DNA of 64,000 nt from Streptomyces parvulus (GTDB lineage Bacteria > Actinomycetota > Actinomycetes > Streptomycetales > Streptomycetaceae), in contig NZ_BMRX01000019.1 in the NCBI RefSeq assembly GCF_014648855.1, positions 62,001 through 126,000 of the forward strand. The letters run 5' to 3'. Shown here in pieces: positions 16,519 to 24,609 of the stretch (position 1 is its first letter; every line of letters starts with the position of its first letter). The notes below the pieces were generated by a model. The model saw only the letters and a list, made by a program, of their open reading frames with translations. It was not told the DNA's origin and made no database searches. The position numbers and the translations under genes are program-made.

Positions 16519-16552
16519 CGTGGTGCCCCCCACCCGAGTGGGGAGCACCACG
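16519..16552. terminator. Bidirectional terminator between RsbW-like and sigma genes
   Basis: 15-nt arms (CGTGGTGCCCCCCAC / GTGGGGAGCACCACG) with one mismatch and a CCGA tetraloop, directly after the RsbW-like stop and 22 bp beyond the convergent sigma gene. Confidence 0.85.
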
Positions 16553-16574
16553 AAGGACGACGGCGGTCGCGGGG

Positions 16575-17462
16575 TCAGGCGCAGCCCAGCTCTCCCAGCA
16601 TGCCCTCGCGCAGCCGGGTGATGATCCGCTTGATCAGCCGCGACACGTGCATCTGCGAGCAGCCCAGCTCCGCGCCGATCTCGGCCTGGGTGGCCTCCTC
16701 GACGAACCGCATGTGGATGATCCGGCGGTCGCGGTCGCTCAGCTCGGCCATCAGCGGCGCCAGCGAGTGGAAGTCCTCGACGAGCCGCAGACCGTCCTCC
16801 TCCACACCGATGAAGTCGGCCAGCACCGACTCGCCGCCCTCCGGACCGTCGCCGGTCAGGGCCGCGTCCAGCGAGGACGAGTTGTAGCCGTTGGAGGCGA
16901 TCTGGGCCTCGACGACCTCGCTCTCGGCGATGTTCATGAGCGTGGCCAGTTCGGTGACGGAGGGCTCGCGGTCCAGGCGGGAGGACAGCTCCTCGCGCGC
17001 CTTCGCCAGCTCCACGCGCAGCTCCTGGAGCCGGCGCGGCACGTGCACCGCCCACGTGGTGTCCCGGAAGAAGCGCTTGATCTCGCCGACGATGTACGGC
17101 AGGGCGAAGGAGGTGAACTCGACCTCGCGCGACAGCTCGAACCGGTCGATGGCCTTGATGAGGCCGATCATGCCGGTCTGGACGATGTCCTCCATGTCGT
17201 CCCCGCGGCCGCGGAAGCGGCCGGCGGCGAACCGCACGAGCGACATGTTCATCTCGATCAGGGTGTTGCGCGCGTACTGGTATTCGTGCGTGCCCTCTTC
17301 CAGCTCCGTCAGACGCTGGAAGAACTGGCGGGACAGCTGCCGCGCGTCGCGCGGCGCCACGGCGCGCGCGTCCACGAACCCCGGCAGGACTCCGTCACCC
17401 GTCCCGCCCCCGGCGGTCTTCCCGACAACCTGCGCTTGCGGCCGGACCACGGCGGTCTCCAT
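16575..17462 (-). CDS. sigL: SigB/SigF-group RNA polymerase sigma factor (SigL-like)
   Basis: 295 aa with sigma regions 2, 3 and 4: DDMEDIVQTGMIGLIKAIDRFELSR (region 2), VPRRLQELRVELAKAREEL (region 3), and DRDRRIIHMRFVEEATQ plus a terminal helix-turn-helix, CSQMHVSRLIKRI (region 4). SigB-group factors direct osmotic, oxidative and developmental genes. ATG 17462 is preferred because GGGAGAGG lies just upstream; a GTG 21 bp earlier lacks a ribosome site. Assignment as SigL rests on the adjacent popR-clpP3-clpP4 locus, recalled from S. coelicolor. A SigB-type promoter candidate suggests auto- or cross-regulation. Confidence 0.85.
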   Translation of the reverse strand: METAVVRPQAQVVGKTAGGGTGDGVLPGFVDARAVAPRDARQLSRQFFQRLTELEEGTHEYQYARNTLIEMNMSLVRFAAGRFRGRGDDMEDIVQTGMIGLIKAIDRFELSREVEFTSFALPYIVGEIKRFFRDTTWAVHVPRRLQELRVELAKAREELSSRLDREPSVTELATLMNIAESEVVEAQIASNGYNSSSLDAALTGDGPEGGESVLADFIGVEEDGLRLVEDFHSLAPLMAELSDRDRRIIHMRFVEEATQAEIGAELGCSQMHVSRLIKRIITRLREGMLGELGCA

Positions 17463-17519
17463 TACCTCTCCCACGAAAGTCACGGTGCAGACGTCTCCCT
17501 AGACCTCTCCCGCTTGCGG

Positions 17520-17544
17520 GTACCCGCGTTTCGGCAGCACATGC
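17520..17544 (-). promoter_or_regulatory. Candidate SigB-type promoter of the sigma factor gene
   Basis: On the minus strand: GCAT (17544-17541), 15 bp, GGGTAC (17525-17520), about 58 bp before the start codon. It matches the recalled consensus GNNTN14-16GGGTAY and is consistent with transcription by a SigB-group sigma factor. Confidence 0.5.
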
Positions 17545-17708
17545 CCCCCGTTCTCACGCCTGGCGGAAAACGGGTGCCGCCGCTGCCTCGCGGTGTGCTC
17601 CTCGGTCTCCCACGCTAGTCCCGCCGCCGGCTTCCGTCACCCGCGGATTCCCCTCAGGGCGGAACGCCGGCCCCTTCCGTGCCGGCGCCGGCCTCCTAGG
17701 CTGAGGAG

Positions 17709-18137
17709 GTGACCAGCCACGTGCCGAACGAAGCCCGCGTCATTCCGCTGCGCCCGCAGGCCACGCGCCCGGGAGCCCGTCCCGCCGCCGCGCCGGTGCC
17801 CCCGGAGCGCCGGCCGCCCACCGTCCGCGAGCCCCTCTGGCGCGATCTCGTCGGCGACGTCCTGCGGGGCGAACGCCTGGCGCAGGAGCGCACCCTGAAG
17901 GACGTGTCGGACGCGGCCCGGATCTCCATGCCGTACCTGTCGGAGGTGGAGCGCGGTCGCAAGGAGGCGTCGTCCGAGGTGCTCGCCGCCGCCGCGGGCG
18001 CCCTCGGCCTCTCCCTGGGCGACCTGCTGGCCCGGGCCCACGGGGAACTGGTCCGCCTCACCTCGCGGCACACCGGCGCCGGCCCCGGCCGAAGCACCCC
18101 CGGCGCGCGGTTCGACGGGATGTGCCTGGCCGCCTGA
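17709..18137 (+). CDS. popR: PopR, XRE-family activator of clpP3-clpP4
   Basis: 142 aa, ClgR/PopR family. A Pro/Ala-rich N-terminal arm (1-45) leads into a helix-turn-helix domain (about 50-105; GERLAQERTLKDVSDAARISMPYLSEVERGRKEASSEVL). The C-terminus ends in LAA. For S. lividans PopR it is established that ClpP-dependent degradation needs the two terminal alanines and that it activates clpP3-clpP4; the neighbouring genes make the orthology convincing. GTG 17709 follows GAGG. It is convergent with clpP4, separated by 46 bp. Confidence 0.9.
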   Translation: MTSHVPNEARVIPLRPQATRPGARPAAAPVPPERRPPTVREPLWRDLVGDVLRGERLAQERTLKDVSDAARISMPYLSEVERGRKEASSEVLAAAAGALGLSLGDLLARAHGELVRLTSRHTGAGPGRSTPGARFDGMCLAA

Positions 18138-18183
18138 GCAGCGCTGTCCGGGCCGGCGCCCCGCGCGGCGCCGGCCCGGAGGC

Positions 18184-18786
18184 TCACACCCGGGCCAGCC
18201 GCCGGGCGAGCACCTCGTCCGCCAGGCCGTACGCGACCGCCTCCTCGGCGGTGAACACCTTGTCGCGGTCCATGTCGGCGCGCAGGGTGGCGACGTCGTG
18301 TCGGGTGTGCCGGGCCAGCACCTCCTCGACCTGGGAGCGGATGCGGACCATCTCCTTGGCCTGGAGCGCCAGGTCGGACACCGTCCCCTGCCGGCCGCCG
18401 CTGGCCGGCTGCCCCAGCAGGACCCGCGCGTGCTCCAGCACGAACCGCCGCCCGGAGTCCCCGCCCGCCAGCAGCACCGCGGCCGTGGACGCCGCCTGCC
18501 CGACGCAGAACGTGGAGATCGGGGCCTGCACGAACGTCATCGTGTCGTAGATCGCCATCAGCGAGGTGAAGGAACCCCCGGGCGAGTTGATGTAGACGGC
18601 GATCTCGGTCTCCGGGGCCGCCGACTCCAGGTGCAGCAGCTGCGCGATCACGACGTTGGCCACGCCGTCGTCGATCTCGGTGCCCAGGAAGATGATCCGC
18701 TCCGACAGCAGCCGGCTGAAGACGTCGTAGGACCGCTCGCCCTGCGGGGTGCGCTCGACGACGTTCGGAATCGTGTAGCTCCCCAT
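18184..18786 (-). CDS. clpP4: ClpP4, Clp protease subunit lacking the catalytic histidine
   Basis: 200 aa ClpP fold. The nucleophile Ser100 is kept (GQAAS) and Asp175 is kept (DRDKV), but the segment that should read V-M-x-H-Q-P is VLLGQP, with Gly125 where the catalytic His belongs. It is therefore probably inactive on its own and would act as the structural ring partner of ClpP3 or in adaptor recruitment (inference). The start ATG lies one base after the ClpP3 stop (TGACATG), giving tight translational coupling. A 24-bp longer start is possible but would overlap clpP3. Confidence 0.9.
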   Translation of the reverse strand: MGSYTIPNVVERTPQGERSYDVFSRLLSERIIFLGTEIDDGVANVVIAQLLHLESAAPETEIAVYINSPGGSFTSLMAIYDTMTFVQAPISTFCVGQAASTAAVLLAGGDSGRRFVLEHARVLLGQPASGGRQGTVSDLALQAKEMVRIRSQVEEVLARHTRHDVATLRADMDRDKVFTAEEAVAYGLADEVLARRLARV

Positions 18787-18787
18787 G

Positions 18788-19441
18788 TCACAGCCCCATC
18801 CGTCGCACACCGGCGGCCGGGCGCACGTCCGCGAGGGACTCGACGACCCGGTCGACGATGCCGTACTCCCTGGCCTCCTCGGCGGTGAACCAGCGGTCGC
18901 GGTCGCCGTCCCGGGAGATGGTCTCCGGGCTCTGCCCGGTGTGCTCGGCGGTGATCCGCTCGATGGTCCGCTTGGTGAACTCCAGGTTGTCGGCCTGGAT
19001 CTCGATGTCGGCGGTGGTGCCGCCGATGCCCGCGGAGGGCTGGTGCATCATGACGCGCGCGTTCGGCAGCGCGTAGCGCTTGCCCGCCGTGCCGACGCTC
19101 AGCAGGAACTGCCCCATGCTGGCGGCGAAGCCCATGGCGAGCGTCGAGACGTCGTTGGGGATCAGCCGCATCGTGTCGTAGACGGCGAGCCCCGCGTGCA
19201 CGGAGCCGCCCGGGCTGTTGATGAAGAGGCTGATGTCCGCGCGCGGGTCCTGCGCGGACAGGATCAGCAGCTGAGCGCAGACCCGGTTCGCGGAGACCTC
19301 GTCGACCTGTGTGCCCAGCAGCACGATCCGCTGGTCGAGCAGCTGCGCGGCCAGCTGCTCGTCGAAGCGGGTGACGGGCGTGTCGCCCTCCTCCGCGCGG
19401 GGTGCTGCGGCCGGCCGTGGACCGGTGATGAGTGGGGACAT
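18788..19441 (-). CDS. clpP3: ClpP3, active Clp protease subunit
   Basis: 217 aa serine protease subunit that degrades unfolded and tagged proteins with a Clp ATPase. The full triad is present: Ser108 (GFAASMG), His133 (VMMHQP) and Asp182 (DRDRW). An Ala/Pro-rich N-terminal extension of about 20 residues may be a propeptide. GAGGAG precedes the ATG. It is the first gene of the clpP3-clpP4 operon. In Streptomyces this operon is normally silent while ClpP1P2 works and is switched on by PopR stabilisation (established for S. lividans). Confidence 0.92.
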   Translation of the reverse strand: MSPLITGPRPAAAPRAEEGDTPVTRFDEQLAAQLLDQRIVLLGTQVDEVSANRVCAQLLILSAQDPRADISLFINSPGGSVHAGLAVYDTMRLIPNDVSTLAMGFAASMGQFLLSVGTAGKRYALPNARVMMHQPSAGIGGTTADIEIQADNLEFTKRTIERITAEHTGQSPETISRDGDRDRWFTAEEAREYGIVDRVVESLADVRPAAGVRRMGL

Positions 19442-19549
19442 CGGTGCTCCTCGTGGAGTCGTGGACGATCTCGGGAAGTCGTTCGGCGCCCGGCCCGCGG
19501 TGCCGTGCCCCTCCACTCTCGGCCCGCCGCGGGCCCGCGCGGCGCGTTC

Positions 19550-19579
19550 TCTGCCTGCCGCAGATTCGCCACGGGCAGA
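19550..19579. promoter_or_regulatory. Candidate PopR operator upstream of clpP3
   Basis: Inverted repeat TCTGC-N5-GCAGA at 19550-19564, followed by a third half-site GCAGA at 19575-19579, about 110-140 bp upstream of clpP3. Its position and symmetry suit the PopR activator; I do not recall the published box well enough to claim a match. Confidence 0.4.
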
Positions 19580-19657
19580 GCGCTCCGGGACCGATGAGTT
19601 TCCCGGCCCTCTCCGGTCGACAGTGGTGACGCACTTCGACGCCCCCAGGAGGCAGTC

Positions 19658-20140
19658 ATGAGCACCGACGGATTCACCACGTGTCTCTGGTTCGACGGCA
19701 CGGCCGAGGAGGCCGCCCACTTCTACGTCTCCCTCTTCAAGAACTCCCGCATCGGCCCCGTCACCCACTACCCGGAGGGGTCGTACCAGCCGGCGGGCAC
19801 CGTGCTCACCGTCGAGTTCACCGCCAACGGCCAGAAGTTCGTCGCGCTCAACGGCGGCCCGCAGTTCCGGTTCAACGAGGCGGTCTCCTTCCAGATCTCC
19901 TGCGAGAGCCAGGACGAGGTCGACCACTACTGGAAGCGGCTGACCGAGGGCGGCGGCGAGGAGGGCCCCTGCGGCTGGCTGAAGGACCGGTTCGGCGTGT
20001 CCTGGCAGGTCGTCCCGATCCGGCTGGAGGAGATGTTCCGCGACCCCGACCCCGCGAAGGTCGCGCGCGCCAACAAGGCCATGATGTCGATGCGCAAGCT
20101 CGACATCGCCGCCCTGGAGCAGGCGTACGCCGGGCAGTGA
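19658..20140 (+). CDS. PhnB-type VOC-family protein
   Basis: 160 aa. The start TDGFTTCLWFDGTAEEAAHFYVSLF and the later VSFQISCESQDEVDHYWKRLTEGG and CGWLKDRFGVSWQVVP are hallmarks of the PhnB/3-demethylubiquinone-methyltransferase-like branch of the VOC superfamily. Enzymatic role unknown; metal residues are poorly conserved in this branch. AGGAGG lies 5 nt before the ATG. It is divergent from clpP3 with a 216-bp spacer. Confidence 0.88.
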   Translation: MSTDGFTTCLWFDGTAEEAAHFYVSLFKNSRIGPVTHYPEGSYQPAGTVLTVEFTANGQKFVALNGGPQFRFNEAVSFQISCESQDEVDHYWKRLTEGGGEEGPCGWLKDRFGVSWQVVPIRLEEMFRDPDPAKVARANKAMMSMRKLDIAALEQAYAGQ

Positions 20141-20242
20141 GGCCCCGCTCCGGCGCGCGCGGCGCACCGCGGATGACTAGCGTGAGGAAGCGGACGGCCC
20201 CTGCCGTCCGGACCGGTCAGTACGCGCACGGGAGGCGGCACC

Positions 20243-21040
20243 ATGGCCGTGCAACCTGAAGGGGCCCCCTGCTGGGCCGACGCGATGTTCGGCGACGTCG
20301 AGGCAGCCAAGCGCTTCTACGGCGACGTCCTCGGCTGGACCTTCGGCGAGTCGTCGTCGGAGTACGGCGACTACACCCAGTGCTACGCGAACGGCAAGGC
20401 GGTGGCGGCCGTCGTGCCGCCCATGCCCGGCCAGGAGGGCCCCGCCCAGTGGTGCCTCTACCTCGCGTCCGCCGACGCCGCGGCCGCCGCGGCCCGCATC
20501 CGGGCGGCCGGCGGCGAGGTGGTGATGGAGCCGATGCGGGTCGGCGACTTCGGCACCATGTGCCTGGCCCGCGACCCGAGCGGCGTCGTCTTCGGCGTCT
20601 GGCAGGGCGGCACGCACGAGGGCTTCGAGGCGATGGCCGAACCCGGCGCGTACTGCTGGGCCGAGGTCTTCACCCGCGAACCGGCGAAGTCGGACGCCTT
20701 CTTCCCCCAGGTCTTCCCGTACCGGGCGAAGCAGATGGAGGACGAGGGGATGGACTTCCGCCTCTTCGACCTCGGCGAGCAGACCGTACTGGGCCGCATG
20801 GCGATGGGGGACGACTTCCCGCCCGAGGTCCCGCCGTACGTCAACGTGTACTTCACCGTCCCCGACTGCGACGAGGCCGTGTCCCGCGCGACCGCGCTCG
20901 GCGGCATCCTGCGCTTCGGGCCGATGGACACCCCGTTCGGCAGGTTCGCGGCTCTGAGCGACCCGCAGGGCGCGGCCTTCTCGGTGATCGACATCACCCG
21001 GACCGAGGGGGAGATGCCGAAGGTCACCGACGTCCCCTGA
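20243..21040 (+). CDS. Two-domain VOC-family protein
   Basis: 265 aa made of two VOC domains, about 5-125 (GAPCWADAMFGDVEAAKRFYGDVLGW) and about 132-262 (GAYCWAEVFTREPAKSDAFFPQVFPY). Each ends with a glyoxalase-like strand (ARDPSGVVFGVWQ, LSDPQGAAFSVID). Such tandem proteins in Streptomyces are annotated as hydroxylases or glyoxalase-like; substrate is not known. It lies 102 bp after the PhnB-type gene on the same strand, so this is a pair of VOC genes that could be co-transcribed. Confidence 0.88.
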   Translation: MAVQPEGAPCWADAMFGDVEAAKRFYGDVLGWTFGESSSEYGDYTQCYANGKAVAAVVPPMPGQEGPAQWCLYLASADAAAAAARIRAAGGEVVMEPMRVGDFGTMCLARDPSGVVFGVWQGGTHEGFEAMAEPGAYCWAEVFTREPAKSDAFFPQVFPYRAKQMEDEGMDFRLFDLGEQTVLGRMAMGDDFPPEVPPYVNVYFTVPDCDEAVSRATALGGILRFGPMDTPFGRFAALSDPQGAAFSVIDITRTEGEMPKVTDVP

Positions 21041-21082
21041 GCCCGGTCCGGGCACCCCGCCGGCCATGGCATGATCGAGCGC

Positions 21083-21778
21083 ATGGGTGAACGAGTGGTG
21101 GCCGCGTGCGACGGGGCGTCGAAGGGAAACCCGGGTCCGGCCGGCTGGGCCTGGGTGGTGGCCGACGCCTCCGAGACCCCGGTCCGCTGGGAGGCCGGCC
21201 CGCTCGGCAGGGCCACCAACAACATCGCCGAACTCACGGCGCTGGAAAGGCTGCTGGCGTCGACCGACCCCGGTGTGCCGCTCGAGGTCCGCATGGACTC
21301 GCAGTACGCCATGAAGGCCGTCACCACCTGGCTGCCCGGCTGGAAGCGCAACGGCTGGAAGACGTCCGCGGGCAAGCCGGTCGCCAACCGGGAACTGGTC
21401 GTCCGCATCGACGAGCTGCTCACCGGACGCTCGGTCGACTTCCGCTACGTACCCGCCCACCAGGTCGACGGCGACCGGCTCAACGACTTCGCCGACCGCG
21501 CCGCCAGCCGGGCCGCCGTCGTCCAGGAGCCCGCGGGCAGCGACCTCGGCTCCCCGGAGCCCCCGCCCGCACCCGACGCCCCCGCGGCCGCCCGGGCGCC
21601 GCGCAAGAAGGCGGGCGCCACCCGCGGCGGCGGCCGGAGCGGGGGAGCGGCCCGCACCATCAAGGCGAAGTTCCCGGGCCGCTGCCTGTGCGGACGCGGC
21701 TACGCGGCGGGGGAGTCCATCGCCAAGAACGACCAGGGCTGGGGCCACCCGGAGTGCCGTACGGCGGCCGCCGGCTGA
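21083..21778 (+). CDS. RNase HI-family protein with C-terminal zinc-ribbon-like tail
   Basis: 231 aa. Residues 1-145 form an RNase H domain with the acidic quartet: CDGASKGNPGPAGW (Asp), NNIAELTAL (Glu), MDSQYAM (Asp) and LNDFADRAA (Asp), plus VPAHQVDGD with the mobile-loop His. It would cleave RNA in RNA-DNA hybrids. A Pro/Ala/Lys-rich linker leads to a C-terminal module of about 35 residues, CLCGRGYAAGESIAKND...HPEC, with three Cys and one His, that could bind zinc. ATG 21083 (MGERVV) is preferred over ATG 21071; neither has a strong ribosome site. Confidence 0.85.
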   Translation: MGERVVAACDGASKGNPGPAGWAWVVADASETPVRWEAGPLGRATNNIAELTALERLLASTDPGVPLEVRMDSQYAMKAVTTWLPGWKRNGWKTSAGKPVANRELVVRIDELLTGRSVDFRYVPAHQVDGDRLNDFADRAASRAAVVQEPAGSDLGSPEPPPAPDAPAAARAPRKKAGATRGGGRSGGAARTIKAKFPGRCLCGRGYAAGESIAKNDQGWGHPECRTAAAG

Positions 21779-21877
21779 ACCGGCCCCGGCCCCGGCCGCG
21801 TGGCTCCGCCCCGGCCGCCCCCGGCTTGCTACTCTGCGTGTCCCCATGACCGCGACGAGTGCCTACCAGGGGTGTGT

Positions 21878-23101
21878 GTGAAGGTCGCCTGCGTCGGCGG
21901 CGGGCCCGCCGGACTGTACCTGTCCATCCTGCTGAAACTGCGGGACCCGTCCCACGACATCACCGTCTACGAGCGTGACCCCGAGGGCTCCACCTACGGC
22001 TGGGGCGTCACCTACTGGCGCGGCCTGCTCGACCGGCTCCGGGAACACGACCCGGTATCGGCCCGCGCCGTCGAGGAGCACTCCGTGCGCTGGCGGGACG
22101 GTGTCGCCCACGTCGGCGGCCTCACCACCCGGCACCAGGGCGACGAGGGCTTCGGCATCGGCCGCCACCGGCTCCTGGAGATCCTCGCCGCCCGGGCCCG
22201 CTCGCTCGGCGTGCGCCTGGAGTTCGACCACGGGATCACCGGGGAGAACCCGCCCGACGCAGACCTCGTCGTCGCCGCCGACGGCGTCGGCAGCGCACTG
22301 CGCACCCGGCACGCCGCACACTTCGGCACCGAGACCACCACCGGCCGCAACCGCTACGTCTGGCTCGGCACCAGCAAGGTCTTCGACGCCTTCACCTTCG
22401 CCTTCACCGAGACCGACCACGGCTGGATCTGGGCGTACGGATACGGGTTCGGTCCCGGCGGCAGCACCTGCGTCGTCGAGTGCGGGCCCGAGACCTGGAC
22501 CGGGCTGGGCCTGGACCGGGCCGACGAGGGCGAGGCGCTGGTCCTGCTGGAGAAGCTCTTCGCCGACGTCCTGGACGGACATCCGCTCACCGCACGCTCC
22601 GGCGGCCGGGCCGGCGCCACCTGGCCCGCCTTCCGCACCCTCACCAACCGCACCTGGTCCCGGGGCAACCTCGTCCTGCTCGGCGACGCCGCCCACACCA
22701 CCCACTACTCCATCGGCGCCGGCACCACGCTCGCCCTGGAGGACGCCATGTGCCTCGCCGGCGCCCTCGGCGACCACGCCCGGCTCCCCGACGCCCTCGC
22801 CCACTACGAGCGCGAACGCCGGGCCGCCCTGCTGCCGGTGCAGAGTGCCGCCCGCCACAGCGCCCAGTGGTACGAGAACCTGCCCCGCTACATCCGGCTC
22901 GCCCCGGAGCGGATGTTCGCCCTGCTCGGACAGCGCCACTCGCCCCTGCTGCCGTACGTCCCGCCCGGCCTCTACTACCGGCTCGACCGGGCTGCGGGGC
23001 GCCTGGAGACGCTGCGCCGGTTCAAGCGCTGGCTGGGGCCTCGGCTGGCGCGGACCGCGCAGGCCCGCAGAGCCGCGGGCGCCCGGCGGATGACAGACTG
23101 A
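21878..23101 (+). CDS. FAD-dependent monooxygenase (PHBH-fold)
   Basis: 407 aa class A flavin hydroxylase. It starts with the FAD Rossmann motif VGGGPAGLY; the DG motif lies in VVAADGVGS near residue 135, and LLGDAAHTTHYSIGAGTTLALEDA near 270 is the GD flavin-binding motif. It resembles the salicylyl-CoA 5-hydroxylase/tryptophan-hydroxylase-like branch; substrate not predictable. GTG 21878 is chosen for AGGGG 5-9 nt upstream (another GTG lies 6 bp before). The downstream aldo-keto reductase begins 4 bp after its stop, so the two form an operon. Confidence 0.85.
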   Translation: MKVACVGGGPAGLYLSILLKLRDPSHDITVYERDPEGSTYGWGVTYWRGLLDRLREHDPVSARAVEEHSVRWRDGVAHVGGLTTRHQGDEGFGIGRHRLLEILAARARSLGVRLEFDHGITGENPPDADLVVAADGVGSALRTRHAAHFGTETTTGRNRYVWLGTSKVFDAFTFAFTETDHGWIWAYGYGFGPGGSTCVVECGPETWTGLGLDRADEGEALVLLEKLFADVLDGHPLTARSGGRAGATWPAFRTLTNRTWSRGNLVLLGDAAHTTHYSIGAGTTLALEDAMCLAGALGDHARLPDALAHYERERRAALLPVQSAARHSAQWYENLPRYIRLAPERMFALLGQRHSPLLPYVPPGLYYRLDRAAGRLETLRRFKRWLGPRLARTAQARRAAGARRMTD

Positions 23102-23105
23102 CGCC

Positions 23106-24089
23106 ATGGACGAGCGCACTTTCGACAGGTCGGATCAGCACGCGTCGGTCATCGGCCTCGGCACCTGGCAACTGGGCGCCGACTGGGGGGACGTCGACGA
23201 CAAGGAAGCCCTCACGGTCCTGGAGGCGGCGGCCGAGTCGGGGGTCACCTTCTTCGACACCGCCGACGTCTACGGCGACGGCCGCAGCGAGGAGACCATC
23301 GCCACGTTCCTGCGCGGCCGGCCCGATCTGCACGTGCTGGTCGCCACCAAGATGGGCCGCCGGGTCGAGCAGATCCCGCAGAACTACGTCCTCGACAACT
23401 TCCGCGAGTGGAACGACCGGTCGCGCCGCAACCTCGGCGTCGACGTCGTGGACCTGGTCCAGCTGCACTGCCCGCCCACGCCCGTCTACTCCAGCGACGA
23501 GGTCTTCGACGCCCTGGACACCCTGGTCGAGGAGGAGCGCGTCGCCGCGTACGGCGTCAGCGTGGAGACCTGCGCCGAGGCGCTCACCGCGATCGCGCGG
23601 CCCGGCGTGGCGAGCGTGCAGATCATCCTCAACCCGTTCCGGATGAAACCCCTGTACGAGGTCCTGCCCGCCGCCCGCGAGGCCGGCGTCGGCATCATCG
23701 CGCGGGTGCCCCTCGCCTCGGGCCTGCTGTCCGGCAAGTACACCCGCGACACCGTCTTCGCCGCCAACGACCACCGGAACTTCAACCGGCACGGCGAGGC
23801 CTTCGACCAGGGCGAGACCTTCGCCGGCGTCGACTTCGCCACCGGTGTGGAGGCCGCCGCCGAGTTCGCCGCCCTCGCTCCGGAGGGATACACCCCGGCC
23901 CAGCTGGCGCTGCGCTGGATCGTCCAGCAGCCCGGCGTGACCACGGTGATCCCCGGGGCCAGGTCGCCCCAGCAGGCACGCGCCAACACCGACGCCGCCC
24001 GGCTGCCGGAGCTGTCCGGGCAGACCCTCGCCGCGGTCCGCGATCTCTACGACCGCCGGATCAAGGACCAGGTCGAGGGCCGCTGGTAG
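23106..24089 (+). CDS. Aldo/keto reductase
   Basis: 327 aa TIM-barrel NADPH oxidoreductase. The tetrad residues appear in FFDTADVYGDGRSEE (Asp, Tyr), VATKMGRR (Lys) and LVQLHCPP (His), and the cofactor-phosphate region is IPGARSPQQARANTDA. It is 4 bp downstream of the flavin monooxygenase gene, so the pair probably act in one oxidative/reductive pathway (inference). It is unrelated in detail to the YghZ-like reductase at 11260. Confidence 0.9.
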   Translation: MDERTFDRSDQHASVIGLGTWQLGADWGDVDDKEALTVLEAAAESGVTFFDTADVYGDGRSEETIATFLRGRPDLHVLVATKMGRRVEQIPQNYVLDNFREWNDRSRRNLGVDVVDLVQLHCPPTPVYSSDEVFDALDTLVEEERVAAYGVSVETCAEALTAIARPGVASVQIILNPFRMKPLYEVLPAAREAGVGIIARVPLASGLLSGKYTRDTVFAANDHRNFNRHGEAFDQGETFAGVDFATGVEAAAEFAALAPEGYTPAQLALRWIVQQPGVTTVIPGARSPQQARANTDAARLPELSGQTLAAVRDLYDRRIKDQVEGRW

Positions 24090-24105
24090 ACGGCGGGCCG
24101 CGGCC

Positions 24106-24447
24106 TCACGGGACCAGGAGCAGCTGCCGTTCGCGTTCCTGGTCGCCGGAGGCCGCGCCCTCGTCGCGGGTGCTGAACGCCCGCGACAGCGTGGTGCTCG
24201 CCGCCTCGACCGCCTGCGGCGTGCCCTGGACGGTGACCGTCACCGGGGCGGACAGGGACGCGCCGGACCGGCCCGATCCCGGAGCGGGTGCGGGCGGGGA
24301 GTCGAAGGTCGCGGTGCGCACCGTCGCCCCCTCGTCGGCCGGGCGCCCGTCAGGTGCGCCGAAGACGTCCTCCAGCGCGCGCACGACCGCCCGCGCGTCG
24401 TCGAGGCCGCCGCCGCTGAGCGTCACGGTGAGCTGAGTGTCGGACAT
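24106..24447 (-). CDS. Hypothetical small protein
   Basis: 113 aa, not recognised. The N-terminus MSDTQLTVTLSGGGLDDARAVVRALEDVF suggests a small ferredoxin-like alpha+beta fold; the middle is Pro/Gly/Ser-rich and the end is acidic to basic (DEGAASGDQERERQLLLVP). No signal peptide or transmembrane helix. It is convergent with the aldo-keto reductase gene. Confidence 0.65.
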   Translation of the reverse strand: MSDTQLTVTLSGGGLDDARAVVRALEDVFGAPDGRPADEGATVRTATFDSPPAPAPGSGRSGASLSAPVTVTVQGTPQAVEAASTTLSRAFSTRDEGAASGDQERERQLLLVP

Positions 24448-24609
24448 CCTTCGCACTTCCTCCCTGCGTGCCGGTGGGTCCGGCCCGTGTAACCGTCACC
24501 CGTTCCCTCAAACCGGGCGTCCTCCTCCCGGTCCGGCGCCTGAGCGCGGCGATCGCGGGAACAGACATGCCCATGAGGAACAGATGGTCGACGGCTGTCG
24601 GGAGGAACC

